Source of the DNA: Henckelia pumila
Taxonomy: Eukaryota > Streptophyta > Magnoliopsida > Lamiales > Gesneriaceae
Assembly (NCBI RefSeq): GCF_033568475.1
Contig: NW_027331831.1
Span: forward strand, 10,540,001-10,604,000
Direction: 5' to 3'
Length of the DNA stretch: 64,000 nt
Shown here: positions 15,049-27,238 of the stretch, in pieces
Numbering within the stretch: position 1 is the first letter of the stretch
Layout of the letters: every line of letters begins with the position of its first letter
Notes under the pieces: generated by a model
Told to the model about the DNA's origin: nothing
Seen by the model: only the letters and a program-made list of their open reading frames with translations
The model's database searches: none
Position numbers and translations under genes: made by a program

Positions 15049-15361
15049 GGGAAAATTACTTTTTTTGTCCTGTATGTTTGTCACTTTGCGATTTCAGTCC
15101 TTTATATTTTTATATTTCAGTTTTAGTCCGCTATCTTTATTTTTTTGGCAATTTCAGTCCTTTTTCCGACGTGGCGCTGATGTGGCACCAATTCAGTGCT
15201 GATGTGGAGTTGACGTGTACATTGCGACGTAAGCATTTTTGAATAAAAAGGACCGAAATTGCCAAAAATCAGAACATGCAGGACTAAAACTGAAATGTGA
15301 AAACATAGATGACCAAAATCTCAAAGTGACAAATATATAGAACTAAATTTGCAATTTTTCC
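15049..15361. mobile_element. MITE family M313, copy 2
   Basis: It has the same length (313 bp) and the same layout as the copy at 13531-13843, in the same orientation. The 9-bp TSD is TTTTTTTAA (15040-15048 and 15362-15370). The inner ACGT motifs are partly mutated (GACGTAAGC in place of CACGTCAGC). Confidence 0.9.
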
Positions 15362-15479
15362 TTTTTTTAATGATCGTAATTGGATGGAACATAGAAAATT
15401 ATTAGTATAAATCTAACGGTATTTTGTAAAATAATGGTGTTGGGATAAATTTATATATATATATATATACATATTTATT

Positions 15480-16618
15480 TCTTATATTATATTTAGTTTG
15501 TTAATTTTTTTTCTTTCATATTTTTCTTATTATTGTTATAAAAATTTGGTGAAAATTGGTTTATCAAAATAATCAAATTTGAAAAAATGCAATTGTATGT
15601 AGTAATAGTCTATTTGTATTGGGTATGGGTATCCATCATCCGATGGGTATGAAAATGGGTATGAAAGTTGAATACCCGACGGGATGAGGATGAGTATGAG
15701 AGTGAATATAATAAATGAGGATGGGGACGGAGGTATAAAATCATACCTAAACACGACTCATTGTCATCCCTACCCATAAGAGATCTACTCGATCCAGTGA
15801 TGTATTTTTTTCACAGCACGGTGTTGTGTACAATATCAGATCAAAAACATGTTTTCGAAGCCCATGTGATGTCTACTTAATCCAATAATGGTGTTACACA
15901 TAGCACGGTACCAGGTGCCATGCGCAACAATATGGGTCCTTCGACCCTACAGAGGGGGTAATAACCCCTCTGTATTGGATGGCCGGATTAGCCAACAAAC
16001 AATTTCCATGCAGGGCCCACAATTCAGAGGGGGTAATACCCCCTCTGTAGGGTCGAATGACCCTAACAATAGATCCAAATCTTGTTGGAAGTATGCAGTA
16101 GTCTCAATAAAAAGACAATAAAATTACCAAAAATTGAAAGAAGTTGGTTTAAGACTCAATTTTGATAATTTGTTAATTTTTTTATCTTTCATATTTTTCT
16201 CATTATTTTTACAAAAATTTGGTGAATTACCATAGTTTTACCAAAATAATAAAATTTGAAAAAAAAAAATGCTATGTGATAATAGGGTATTTGGTAGGGT
16301 AAGAGGATGAATATGAAAGTTGAATGCCCGACCAGGATGAAATTGAGGGTGGATATAATAAATGAGGATGGGGACAGAAGTATGATATCCTACCGAACAT
16401 GACCCATTGACATTCATACTCATAAGAGATATACTCGATCCAGTGATGGATTTTTGCACGACACGGTGTTGTGCACAATACCAGATCGAAAACTTGTTTT
16501 TGGAACCCATGTGAGGTCTACTTAATCCAATGATGGTGTTACGCACAACATGATGCCATGCACAACAATAGATCCAAATCTTGTTGGAAGTATGTAGTAG
16601 TCTCAATAAAAAGACAAT
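15480..16618. repeat. Direct duplication of a ~450-base unknown segment
   Basis: Copy 1 (about 15480-16125) and copy 2 (about 16165-16618) share a long series of phrases in the same order: TTTGTTAATTTTTTT, AAAATTTGGTGAA, GAATATAATAAATGAGGATGG, ACTCGATCCAGTGATG, CACGGTGTTGTG and CAAATCTTGTTGGAAG. Identity looks like roughly 80-85% by eye. Copy 1 carries a 132-bp MITE that copy 2 lacks. ORFs on the minus strand are low-complexity and shared with the repeat, so I do not call a gene. Confidence 0.78.
15933..16064. mobile_element. 132-bp MITE with an empty site in the sister copy
   Basis: The terminal inverted repeats are long: GGGTCCTTCGACCCTACAG at the left and GGGTCATTCGACCCTACAG on the other strand at the right, followed by AGGGGGTA. 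The TSD AACAATA occurs at 15926-15932 and 16065-16071. The unoccupied target is present in the duplicated segment near 16563-16572, which fixes the borders. A 7-8 bp TSD would fit hAT-like mobilisation, but the superfamily is uncertain. Confidence 0.85.
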
Positions 16619-17848
16619 ATTACAAAAAAATTGAAAGAAGTCGGGCTCAGACTCAATTTGATAACATAAAGATCCAAAATTACGAATAGACAAGAATACA
16701 TGAAAAAAAAGAATTATAATTTTCCTTGAAACGACACAAAATTGACGAGGAATCCAAGTTGGCGGAAGTTGAGTGCCAAACGGAGGGATAAAAATGGATC
16801 CTTCCAAGATTGTGTGTTGGAATGTGAAACACAAGCAATCTTGATTTTGAAAATAACAAAACTTGTTATTGTATTTATAACATATTTCATCAAGTATTGT
16901 AGTTGTAGATCAAAGTTGGAAGGTTTTGAGCCGGAATCAAGTTACTCAAGCTGGCGTAGTTGGTTGAATTTAATATATCTCATAGCTCGTTGATCCAAAT
17001 GACTTGAGGCCAAAACGGTTGGAAATTTTACTCAAATATCTACAAGTTATATATCATACCAGATCAGTTAATTAGGACGTTATCTAGGCGAAAAATTGGT
17101 CGCAACATCAAGCTAGTTGCATTCGTTATTGTACCAGATCAAACATGATCAACTATGATATTTTGGCTATAACTTACATCTCGCTTATCCAAACGGGACG
17201 ATTCAGTATGGGTTACGAAGTTAAGAGAATTATCTACAAATTATCTTCAACCAGCTTAATCTGAATCGGAGTGTAAGAAGCTGATAAAGCACGATGAATT
17301 TTTGAGTTCTGCACTGAAATTCTACAGAACATATTTATGACACAACTTAGTATTTTGAGCATATCTCTCTCGTACAAACTCGAAATTGAGTGATTTTTGA
17401 TTCCGTGGAAATCTAAGATAAAAAGATACAACTTTTATGTTTATCAGTTATCACTTTGCCCAAAAATCAGTGCATCAAAAACTATAATCAAGTGAACATA
17501 TCAGATCAAACATGGTTAGACCAGATCGAAGTTGCTCTATACCAGATCAATTGATCCATACCAGATCAAAGTTCAACCAGATCAAAGTCGGACCAAAACA
17601 GATCAAAGTTTGACAAGACCAAATGAGTTTGATCAGATCAAATTGGTCAAACCAGTCCGATGAACAGTAAATTCAGCTCAAGTTCAAAAAATTGTCAGCA
17701 ACTCAAATTTGACTGTTGTAACTCCAGAAAGTGTCCAAAAACATCCCAAACGGTCAAATTCTTGAATCTAACATTGAAATAATTCTTGGAGAATATAAAT
17801 ACAAAACTTTGAAGGCAAAACAAAAAGAATAGAACGGGGAATTAAAAG

Positions 17849-20800
17849 TGAAACGACCCTAACTTCTAAACCAAATTAAATAATAAAGAAAATACTGATT
17901 TATAAAAAATTTTGCCATGACTTATTTGAAAATACAATAATCCACCTGTCTCAACCCAGCAGTTCAAAAAAATAATAATAATATAATAGACACCCAAAAA
18001 GGAAAACAATTGCGATAAACATAAGCTTCTGAAATACAACATCCAAAATTTCAACAATTCAACTTTTACATGCCCAAAAACAATTCTATAAATCTCTAAA
18101 CTTACATTTATCCAAACAACTTTAATGAAAGACTTAAAAGCATTAAAGTAAACTTTTGCGAAAGTCTAGCATAGGTCGGAGGGATGTGTCGTGCCCGCAT
18201 TGCAGTCCACTCGATAATCCAGCCCCTCGATCTCAACAATAATCTAACCTGCACCAAGCAAACATAGTGAGTCTAAAGACTCAACAAGCATAAGCAGTGA
18301 AATAACAAGGGTTAAAAATACCCGTGACAATACTTAAAGTACAATACATATAATATTTTGAAACTTAAAATGAAAAGCTGCATGGTAAATGAGAATGAGA
18401 CAAATTGTAATCAATGAACTCACACCAACTCACACTATGAGACTTCGAACTTTCTTAACATGACTTGAAACTGAACTTGATTTTAACATGAAGCTGAACG
18501 TGAAACTTTCTTATACTTTCTTTCTTTTCTTTCTTTTCTGAGAACTTAGCTAATTGATTGTGACGTTTCTTTGATATTTTGATCGATCATGGCTGCAGTG
18601 CATTATGCCGGCAAGGACATCGGGATTACTCCCGACGCCGCATTGCCCCTTTGTTGGTAAGGAAAATCAGGATTTCTCCCAACTCGTCCATACCCCTCTG
18701 TTGGCAAGGGAAGCCAGGATTTTTCCCAACTTGTCCAAGCCCCTCTGTTGACAAGGGAAGCCAGGATTTCTCCCAACTCGTCCAAGCCCCTCTGTTGTCA
18801 CAGATCAACTCACTTCATTCAAAAATTTCTTTTTACTTTCTTGACTTTAATCTTTATCTTTAATCGGCTCGAAGATGAAAACTCACACACACGAATGTGC
18901 AACTTTAGGGAATGAAACTCAACTCAAAGATATGGATATTAGGTGAGTGAGTGGCTGCCCCTAAGTTAGATACCCAACGTATACTTTGTTCTTCCTTAAA
19001 CATGTCCTATCCCGAGCAATCAAACCAAAAAGTTGTTAACTCAATCTTACGTTAACCGAATTCGATCCCGCTTCAACCGACAATCTCTAAACACTTCAAA
19101 CTAGCCCAAGGATTAGGTTATGACCTCCAAAGACCACCCGAGCGACCCGATCAAAATGGATTTCCGGGCAGCCCTCAAACTTGTCAAAATTCTGCACTAG
19201 ACACCGCGACTTGAGAAATTCTTATCTTGACCAAAACTAACTCGATTCGCTCCCAAATTGAACCAACATGACCAAGACATCCTAAATTTGACTTAGGATC
19301 AGCCCTCACCCATCCATAGTCTCCCAAACCGTTCAGTTTAATCAAGCAACCCAACCGCTCACTCATTACTTCAAAAATTCTGCTCAACTTATATAACTTA
19401 AATGACACTTAATCCATTCAATACTTAACCGAATCGAGCCCAATTTACATCAACGCGACCACAACGTCTTAAAATCAACCTAGGACCAGCCCAAAACCCA
19501 GCCAGCCCAGAAATGGCAACTCCCCTGCCCAGAAAATCAGCAGCCCATACCTATGCCTCAATCACTTTACTTCACCTATACTTCAAAATCCAACTCTTTG
19601 CCCCTTTCCTCTTAACTCTAACTCCTTCCAACCCACAAAACCAATCTAATATCATCTCTTAGGACTTTAAACAAGCACTTGGCAGCCCTCAACCACACCA
19701 CAATCCAACATTTCGAAAAATAGCAAGAATAAGCACCAAAATGCATCAAACACTTGGAAAATCAAAGAGAGCAATGACTTTTATTAAAAACCACATAGCA
19801 CAACTTCAAACTCAATCAAAACACATGGGAAATCTCGAATTTAAACCATATACACTTCTGAAAAATCTGAAATTCATGATATGCATCCAAAACTTCTCAA
19901 GTCTCATGTCAACAATTATTATACAATTCTTTAAACTTAATCCACATGCATAACTCGAATTTTACACATCAACGTCACTGAAAATTTGATAAAACCGAAA
20001 CTTAACTTGCAAATAATATGAACATTTCGAAATGCAACTAGAATCACAGCACAACAGATTAAATAGCTAGCTTGGGGTCAAGGAAAGCCTATACTTGCCT
20101 TGGCTTGAAATGCTTAAAAAAAAAACTGATGGAACCTAGCTGGAACACGGCACAACAGCTGCTAGGACACCCAAGACTCGAGCTCCGGTCGGCTATGGTG
20201 GTTGCAGTCGGCGGCGGCGATCGGAAAGCTGGGAGAGGTAGAAGCCGATGAATTGGCTTGGTGAGGAAGTGAAAAACGTGAGAGAGAGAGTGTGTTAGGC
20301 GTGGGAGAGGTTTTATTTGGGTGAGTTATATTTTAAGTTTATAAGTGTATATGGGTGTGTATGTATAGGTGTATGTATGCATAGGTGGGTGTATGAGTGT
20401 GTTTAAAAAAGTGCTAATCATTTAAATAAAAGTGTTATCCTAAATGTTACAAATTTTTTTTCAAATAAACTTTGCACTATAAAATTCCTAAGTTGAAATT
20501 TCGAATTTAAAAATTTTAAATTGGATTTTACTATCCCGGGTTTAAAATTGCTAATTTTTGAAAAAGTTTAGAAGTAAGCTCAAGAATGCGATAAAAACGA
20601 TTTTTGACACCCGGAAAATTCTAAAATCAAACTTTCATCTAATTTCTTTATTTCTTACAAATATTAACTCTTGAAATAAAATTTAGGAATTAACCGCCGA
20701 AATCCACCATCGCCGTAAGCCGGAACCGGAAAAATACTGAACCCAAGAATCTTAAGAATAATTACCTAAAAATATTTGAACAACTTAAACTTTAAAGAAA

Positions 20801-21410
20801 TCTTAAGCAATTAAATCCAAGAAATTAAAATCAACACTTTAAATATTTTGATGTCACGGCGATAATTAGAATATTTAAATAATAGCAGAAAGATTAAAAT
20901 AATTTAAACAAACTAAATGAACGACTAAAAGTTATTTAAATAATACAAAAGCGGAATATAAACTTTTAAAACGACTTGGACAGTTAAAAGCATTTAAATA
21001 AATAATCTAAGCATTTAAAATATCTAACCGCTAAACTCAAGTTATTTGAAATAAACAGGTTGTACAATCGAAAGTATTTAAATAAACAAGCTAAACAGTT
21101 AAAACCATTTAAATGAATAAACTAAACAAAATAAAAAAAAATAAAAATCATTTAAATAAAAAAACCTTAAACCTTTAAAATCTTTAAAACAAATAAATTG
21201 CACAATACAATCATTTAAATAAATAAACTTAAATAATTAAAACATTAATTAAATAGTTAGTACAAGAGAATTATTTGAATAAATAATTAATATTTTATTA
21301 ACACATGATTCACATAAATAATTTAAATCAATAAAACTTAAAAATAATAATCATAATATTTATTTAATTTAATGCACGTAATTTAGTAGATTGGATTTTT
21401 AGGTACTACA
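17849..21410 (-). mobile_element. Gypsy solo LTR nested in the copia solo LTR
   Basis: On the minus strand it runs from TGTAGTACCTAAAAATCC to GTTAGGGTCGTTTCA. The TSD is AAAAG (17844-17848 and 21411-21415). The terminal GGGTCGTTTCA and an inner block with GAGTCTTTAGACTCACTA and GGTGCAGGTTAGA match the end and middle of the full-length gypsy LTR at 53-55.7 kb, so the two are related families. At 3562 bp it is long for an LTR. It contains a 47-bp tandem repeat and an AT-rich zone of ATTTAAATA-like words (20690-21350). Confidence 0.86.
18599..18800. repeat. 47-bp tandem repeat in the gypsy solo LTR
   Basis: Units start at about 18646, 18693, 18740 and 18787, after a diverged first unit. Each contains CCCCTCTGTTG, AAGGGAAGCCAGGATTT and CCCAACTCGTCCAAG. 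ORFs reading through it on both strands are products of the repeat. Confidence 0.9.
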
Positions 21411-22143
21411 AAAAGCATGGGCAGATTTAGAAAAAAAAAAAAACAAGCTAGAATGAGAGCAAGCCCAATGTGTGAAAAACAAGAAGAAGATATGAGCTTC
21501 AGCGTTAAATCCTTTACACCAAACCAACTTTATAGAGCACTATTCCACATCCAAATATTGTTGAATATCATTTGAAGAGAGCACAATCACACACATACGA
21601 GAGATCGGTGTGCTTTAAAAATTAGTTGAGTGAAAGTCTTAGCGCAAAGACATTTAAGATTGTTTTTGTAATCTTGGCATAAGAGACGTTAAACATTATG
21701 CGAATTGTGATATTGATTCCTACAATCGAGGAGGAAGAAGGGGTGCCATAGAAGATTGAGTTCTGAACATCCATATACAATTTTGTGTCTATTTATTTAT
21801 CGCATTTACTTTCTTATTGTCACTGTTTTTAGTATGCATTCTTGAAACATTTTATGTGTTTCATAGACCAAAATATTGCATACAAAGTGTTTAATAAAAT
21901 GATTTAACCAAACTGTTTTTATCATTTCAACTTGCATCCCTTTCAAATGATTTCTAAAATGTTTATTCGGTTTCTACAAATGATTATTTCGAGTGTATTT
22001 CACTTGGTTTGAAAACCAAACTCGATAATTCATCGGTGTTCGATTCATGTTTGAACATTTAAAAAACGAGCAATTTTAGCTCCAAAATATTTTTAATTAT
22101 GTATTCACCCCCTCTATACACGCATTTCGATCCTAACATTGTG

Positions 22144-22496
22144 TCCTCGGTTCTTGACAACCATGATGTGAAATGAAAACAAAAATGAGTATTTTAGGAT
22201 TTTAAAACTATTTTCAATTGAAGAGTATATCATAAAATGTTTATTAATAAATATATTTTTTAAAATATAATTTCATGATGGGCTAAAAGAATTATACTAC
22301 ATTCCTTACAAATAGGAAAATAATATTCTCATTGCAGTGTGTAAGGCTTCTATTGGCTTAAATCATTTGGGCCCCACATAATTTGATGTGGAGCCCACAT
22401 GATAGGCCAATTAAATGCTTCAACGCTATCCATGGGGTAGTACCCCATGGGTAGCATGGACCTATCCAAATAAATATGTCCATGGTACATGATGTC
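22144..22496. other. AT-rich spacer with a GGGCCCCACATAATTTG repeat block
   Basis: Nothing is recognised before 22330. The block 22350-22490 (ATTTGGGCCCCACATAATTT, AGCCCACATGATA, CCATGGGGTAGTACCCCATGG) is related in inverted orientation to 24560-24620, suggesting a small repeat family. The 9-bp TSD CATGATGTC of the next element ends this stretch. Confidence 0.5.
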
Positions 22497-23610
22497 GGTT
22501 CGTTCCACCCTGGCCCTAAGCCATTTATATCTTGACATGTGTTCCACCTTTTAGTTTATTTTATAATTTCTTTTTTTTTTTTTTGATTTTTTTTAAGAAT
22601 AAAAAAGATAAAATTGTTTTATATTTTATTCTTTGACCCACTTGCAAGTTGCAAATTCACTTCTCAATTTATTTATTTATTTATTTATTTTTTTTATAAA
22701 GATTCACTTCTCAATTTTGAAACCTGGTTCTCAATTTTGACAACAATTTACACCTTTTTTTTTAAATGAGAAGTTTAAATATTTCACTGTTTTATAAGCT
22801 ACAAACTATGCATCTTAAATTTTAAATTGATTAATATTCAAAGATTAATAATTTTAAAAAAAACAAAATATTACAATTTGTATGCTACTCTACTTTTTGG
22901 TTAGTTCATGTTTATTTTTGATAAGTTTTTTTTACATGATAATAGTTTAATGAAAGAATAAATGAATGATTAATTTGTTTAACATAGATCATTAAATTAT
23001 AAATTTATCTTAGGAAAAATTAAATATTAGTTTATAGTTCAATTAGTATCTCTAAATTTCCAATATATTATAGTATTATTAGTCTTAATCATAAGCAAAG
23101 TGAAATTTTATACAATAAATTCAAAAAATATAAGAGGAATTAAACATATGATATTTTCTGTAAAACAAGAAATTAATAGCAAAGTGAAAACTATCCAACT
23201 AGTCACGAAGATTATAAAAAAAAATTTAATTTATAGATACATTTGTATTATTTAATTTTATAATTTCATATGTAGGATTAAATATAAAATTATTTGGAAC
23301 TTCAATTATCCTTTAGATTTTTATATCTTAATTGTTTGACATAAATCCAAAGAATTTTATGATATATTTAAGATGCATAGTTTGTAAATTAAATGAAACA
23401 CCAAAAATAATTAAATTTCTCATTAAAAAAAGTGTAAATTGTTGTCAAAATTGAAAACCAGGGCTCAAAATTGAGAACTGAATATGCAACTTGTAGATGG
23501 GTCAAAGAATAAAAAATAAACAAAAATTATAATAAAAGAAATTAAAGGTGGGACACGTGCAAAATTTAAATGGCTTAGGGCATTGCCTTTGTGACAGGGT
23601 CAAACGAACC
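22497..23610. mobile_element. Foldback element X (Mutator-like)
   Basis: A 1114-bp element with a perfect 9-bp TSD CATGATGTC (22488-22496 and 23611-23619). The ends are GGTTCGTT and AACGAACC. The inverted arms run about 250-300 bases (GCCCTAAGCCATTTATAT through TTTTGACAACAATTTACA to GCATCTTAAATTTTAAAT). The left terminus has lost about 18 bases that the right terminus keeps. No transposase ORF is present. Confidence 0.82.
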
Positions 23611-23649
23611 CATGATGTCCACTCGGTTAATGAGATTTTACAATAGGGG

Positions 23650-24684
23650 GAGTTTGTTCGACTTAGCACAAGGGCAATGCCCTAAGCCATTTATATTTGG
23701 ACATGTGTTCCAACTTTTTGTTTATTTTATAATTTATTATTATTATTTTTTATACTTTTGATGCTATGACCCAATTGCAAATCCATTTCTCAATTTTGAA
23801 CCCAGCTCATTTTTTATTTTGACAACAATTTACAATCTTTTTTTTAATGTGATATCTCATAAGCTACTTTCATAAGTTACAAACTATGAAGTATGATTCT
23901 TAAATTTTAAATTGGTTAATACTCAAATATTCGTATTTTTTTAAAAACAAACATAAAGATATAAAAATCTAAAGGATAATTTTAATTTAAAATAGTCTAA
24001 ATGATAAATTTTAGTTTCAAATAAAACAATTAATATAGACAAATCTCAAGGATAATTTTAGTTTAAAATAATTTTATATTTAAATCGTTTGTATGAAATT
24101 ATAAAATTAAATAGTAAAAATATATCTATAAATTAATTTTTTTTAATAATCTTCGTGACCTGTTGGAAAATTTTTACTTTGTTAAATTTCTTGTTTTACA
24201 TAAAACATCATATGTCCAATTCCTATTATATTTTTAGTATTTATTGTAAAAAATTTCTCTTCACTTAGTTAAGAATAATAATATTATAAATATATTGAAC
24301 TATTATCAAGTTAAAAAAACTTATCAAATATATATATGAACTAATTTAACCAATTTAATATTTAAGATGCATAGTTTGTAGCTCAATAAAAAAGTGTAAA
24401 TTGTTGTCAAAATTAAAATGATGGTTCAAAATTAGAAGTAAATTTGCAAGTAAGTCAAAGAAAAAAAAGAATAAAAAATTTTAAAATAAATTAAAATTGG
24501 GACTGATGTCCAAATATAAAGAGGTTAGAGCGGAGACTTCAATGTTACCCATGGGGTCAAATCATGTGGACCCAGCAAATTATGTGGGGCCCACATTATT
24601 TGGGTCAATCAAGTCCTAGTACTTTGTGTGCAGCATCGAATTTTTTGCTTAGAACATTGCTTTTGTGATAGGGTCGAACAAACC
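23650..24684. mobile_element. Foldback element Y, same family as X, opposite orientation
   Basis: It has the same terminal arms as X, but its inner part (AATCTTCGTGACCTGTTGG to TAAGAATAATAATATTATA) is the reverse complement of the inner part of X. The flanks CAATAGGGG and TAATATGGG could be an eroded 9-bp TSD. The right arm is interrupted at about 24531-24650 by an unrelated piece, so the end reads GAGGTTAG, insert, CTTAGAACATTGC. Confidence 0.7.
24531..24650. mobile_element. Small insertion inside the right arm of element Y
   Basis: About 120 bases (containing ACCCATGGGGTCAAATCATG and GTGGGGCCCACATTATTTGG) break an arm that is continuous in element X. They are related in inverted orientation to 22350-22490. 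The exact ends and TSD are not resolved. Confidence 0.45.
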
Positions 24685-24825
24685 TAATATGGGTATTACT
24701 AAATCATGTATCCGAGGTCAATAGCTTTATACATGAACATAATTAATGAGATAATGCTGATGTGACAAATAATGAGACATTAGATTGATGGTTAGGATAA
24801 AATATTTATTATAGGTTTAACTCTA

Positions 24826-25245
24826 CCGTGTCGACAACTTCTTGAAGCATATTTTGATGGAAAGTAGAAGTTGATCGTTCGCCTGTCGCGTAACAACTGA
24901 GAAGAGAAGAATATAACGAAAGAAAGTTTTAGAAAAGGGTTGACCCCGAAGGGGATCCCATTCCACATGAGTCAGAGGCCCATTGACTCATGCGGGGGTT
25001 AAATCGAGGGATGTGCACGAGTGGGCAGGGACCTGAGGGAGGGAATAACATGGTCCAACCCCCAGAGCATACCCCCAAATATTTCAATGAGGAATATGCT
25101 CCACACGAGGATCGAACCCGCAACGATGGAGAATTTCTTTCCACGTCACCTTAGGCCTTACCAACTCGCCTATGCCCTTGTGGGCACGAAGGAAAGTTTT
25201 AGTGAATGTAGCCTAGTCGTTTTAGGATGATTGAAATTTTAATCA
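24826..25245 (-). pseudogene. Subtilase exon 1 remnant (psi-1), split by a SINE
   Basis: The minus strand of 24826-24890 encodes FHQNMLQEVVDT in frame, matching the end of SBT-A exon 1 (HVNMLQEVVDI). Beyond the SINE, 25203-25240 aligns with the start-codon region of SBT-C (GTAGTCCGGCCATTG, ATGATTGAAATTTAAA), but the start codon is lost. Sequence from about 25255 to 25540 resembles the far upstream region of SBT-B. Exons 2-9 are absent. This is a relic of a sixth gene copy between SBT-A and SBT-B. Confidence 0.75.
24933..25191 (-). mobile_element. tRNA-derived SINE in psi-1
   Basis: The minus strand shows a Pol III internal promoter: an A-box-like GGCGAGTTGGTAAGG and a B-box GGTTCGATCC about 40 bases further on. 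The element is flanked by the direct repeat GAAAGTTTTAG (24922-24932 and 25192-25202), extendable with one mismatch to 15 bases. The 3' end is AACCCTTTT. Length is about 259 bp. The tRNA-like part is not a functional tRNA gene. Confidence 0.82.
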
Positions 25246-26033
25246 AAGTTTGACTAAAGTTTTGGAAATGAACGTCTCTTTATGGACTAAATCGATTGAT
25301 TGATTCCGTTGATTGATTAAGATTTGTTTTTTTTTATTATTATTTATTAACATTAAGTGAATCTTTGTTTTGAATCTTTTGACCTCTTTTTTCATTGAAA
25401 TCTCAGAGTAGTTATTGAGTTGCCAAAAGATGTTTTTTCGATTATTTATTTATTTTTGGGTACTTTGAACTTTGTCGATGGAAAAATGGACAGGGATTGC
25501 GTATTAACACAGTTTAAATAAAATAAATCGTATAAATATATAAATATTCTTGACACGCATTCTAAATTAGGTATACAATACAATTATCATTTGATTTGGA
25601 CGATACGATAAAAAATAAAGAGATAAGTAATATAATGTGATAAAAAATAAATAAAAAATGATAGTTGGTATAGTATTTTATTTGATTGACAGATTATAGT
25701 TTGTTTGATTTGATTGATTAAATTTTATATAAAATAATAAAATAACCATTTCGTATTTTTAATAAATTAATAAAATATAAATAATATTATTTATAAAAAG
25801 TAATATAGTAATTTAAATTCAATAATTTGATTGATGTAAGAAAAATAATTAATGATTTTATTGATATAATATAAATAATTAATATATGAATAAATAATAT
25901 GACAAAAAGAATGTCGAACTAGATGAGATAAATTATGCATAAATTAATAATATAGGTAATCAAACGGTAAAAGTTGTCTCTTGACTTTTGGTAAGGTAAA
26001 TTCGTCCCTGTCAAGTTTGTGATATTTCTCATA
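25246..26033. other. Former subtilase upstream region and AT-rich spacer
   Basis: 25340-25530 follows the SBT-B upstream region near 35390-35520 in order (TTGACCTCTTTT, CATTGAAATCTC, GAGTTGCCAAAA, TTTGTCGATGGAAAAATGG), supporting a duplicated gene block. After about 25560 nothing is recognised. Confidence 0.55.
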
Positions 26034-27238
26034 TTCTCCTAAGGGCAAATTGGAAATAAATCCCCAATTCAAACATCAACTTTGTGTTCAGTCCCTAATG
26101 CATAAAGTTTTATTCTGCACTTCCTCATACACCAAAATCTTTATTTTAACTCCCCATTTCACACTTTATCTCATTTTCCCATTAAATTTTATTTTATTTT
26201 ATTTTCTATTTTTTTCTCATCTTCACGTGAAGAAGCCCTGGCTCTCCCCCAATATCATCTCTCTCTCCTCCTATTTCTATCCCAGAAAGTTCAATCCCCA
26301 TTTCTCATTCTCACGTGAAGCCTAGCTACTCTTCTCTCCCAATTTCATCGCTTCTTTCCTTCGATTTCTATCTATCATTCCATATCCACCGATTTCCATC
26401 TCTTCCCATTCGTTAACGTTTTTCTCCTGTTTTATTTTTTTCCCCTTGTTCAACCTGAAATCTGGAAAACGTGGGCTATAACGAAGTCTGCATCCACCAA
26501 GAAATCCACTGACAGCAAAAGGGAGTCGGGAGAAATCTGTTATTAGGTAAAAACACACACAAATCTTACCTTTATTTTCCTTCATGAAGCCAATTTTATT
26601 TTCTTTTTTTCCCTTCTTCTGACTGTTATTATTGCTTCAATTTTTAATGGGTTCTTGTTATTTTTTTTTTTGAAATCAACTATGATGGCGTGTGTTTTAT
26701 GGTTACTGCTATATTGGTAGTCGCGCTGCTCATTGGGGCAGTGATTTGCGTTTTAGTTGATTGGTGTTTGGCAAATGTAACTGTGGTTTTTGAATCAAAT
26801 TGGGGGTTTGAGCCATTGAAAATGAGCTCTTATTTAATGAAGGGGATGAAAAAAGTTTGATTTTCCATGAAACAGTGTATTATATATACTCGGATGAAAT
26901 CTAAAAATTTTCCTGAAATTATAATCAAAATCATTAAATAAAATATTTGTCACGTTTTTGTTTGTTTTTGCGCTTGTTCGTTCAATTTGTGCCGAATTGT
27001 CTTCGGCATATGTTGGTTTCTTCTATTTATGGCGATTTTTTCCTCAAATATTTCTTGTTTTTATTGAAACTGTGATGATCTTTTTTCGGCATGTGCTGAT
27101 TTTTGTTTGAATTATGTTGATTTTTGTTTGAACTATGCCGATTTTGAAGCAGTGCATGATAATCCGATGAAATCTATTAAATTATGCTGTTTTTTGTTAT
27201 GACTTATGGCACACTGTTTTATTTTTTTTATTTAGACA

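Larger units (their letters stand above)
16815..22138 (+). mobile_element. Copia solo LTR (interrupted)
   Basis: It starts TGTTGGAATGTG and ends CGATCCTAACA. A perfect 5-bp TSD TTGTG flanks it (16810-16814 and 22139-22143). No internal domain remains, so it is a solo LTR of about 1.76 kb. The rest of the span is the gypsy solo LTR inserted at 17849. The segment at 17500-17680 is dense in the phrase CCAGATCAAA. No protein is encoded. Confidence 0.85.

Noticed and set aside
16238..16834. 198-codon minus-strand ORF
   Set aside because: It spans a non-coding duplicated segment and the border of a solo LTR. The sister copy does not preserve the frame.
25100..25186. tRNA-like A and B boxes as a tRNA gene (also near 46065-46125)
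   Set aside because: No cloverleaf can be formed, and both lie at the head of longer elements with TSDs, so they are SINE promoters.
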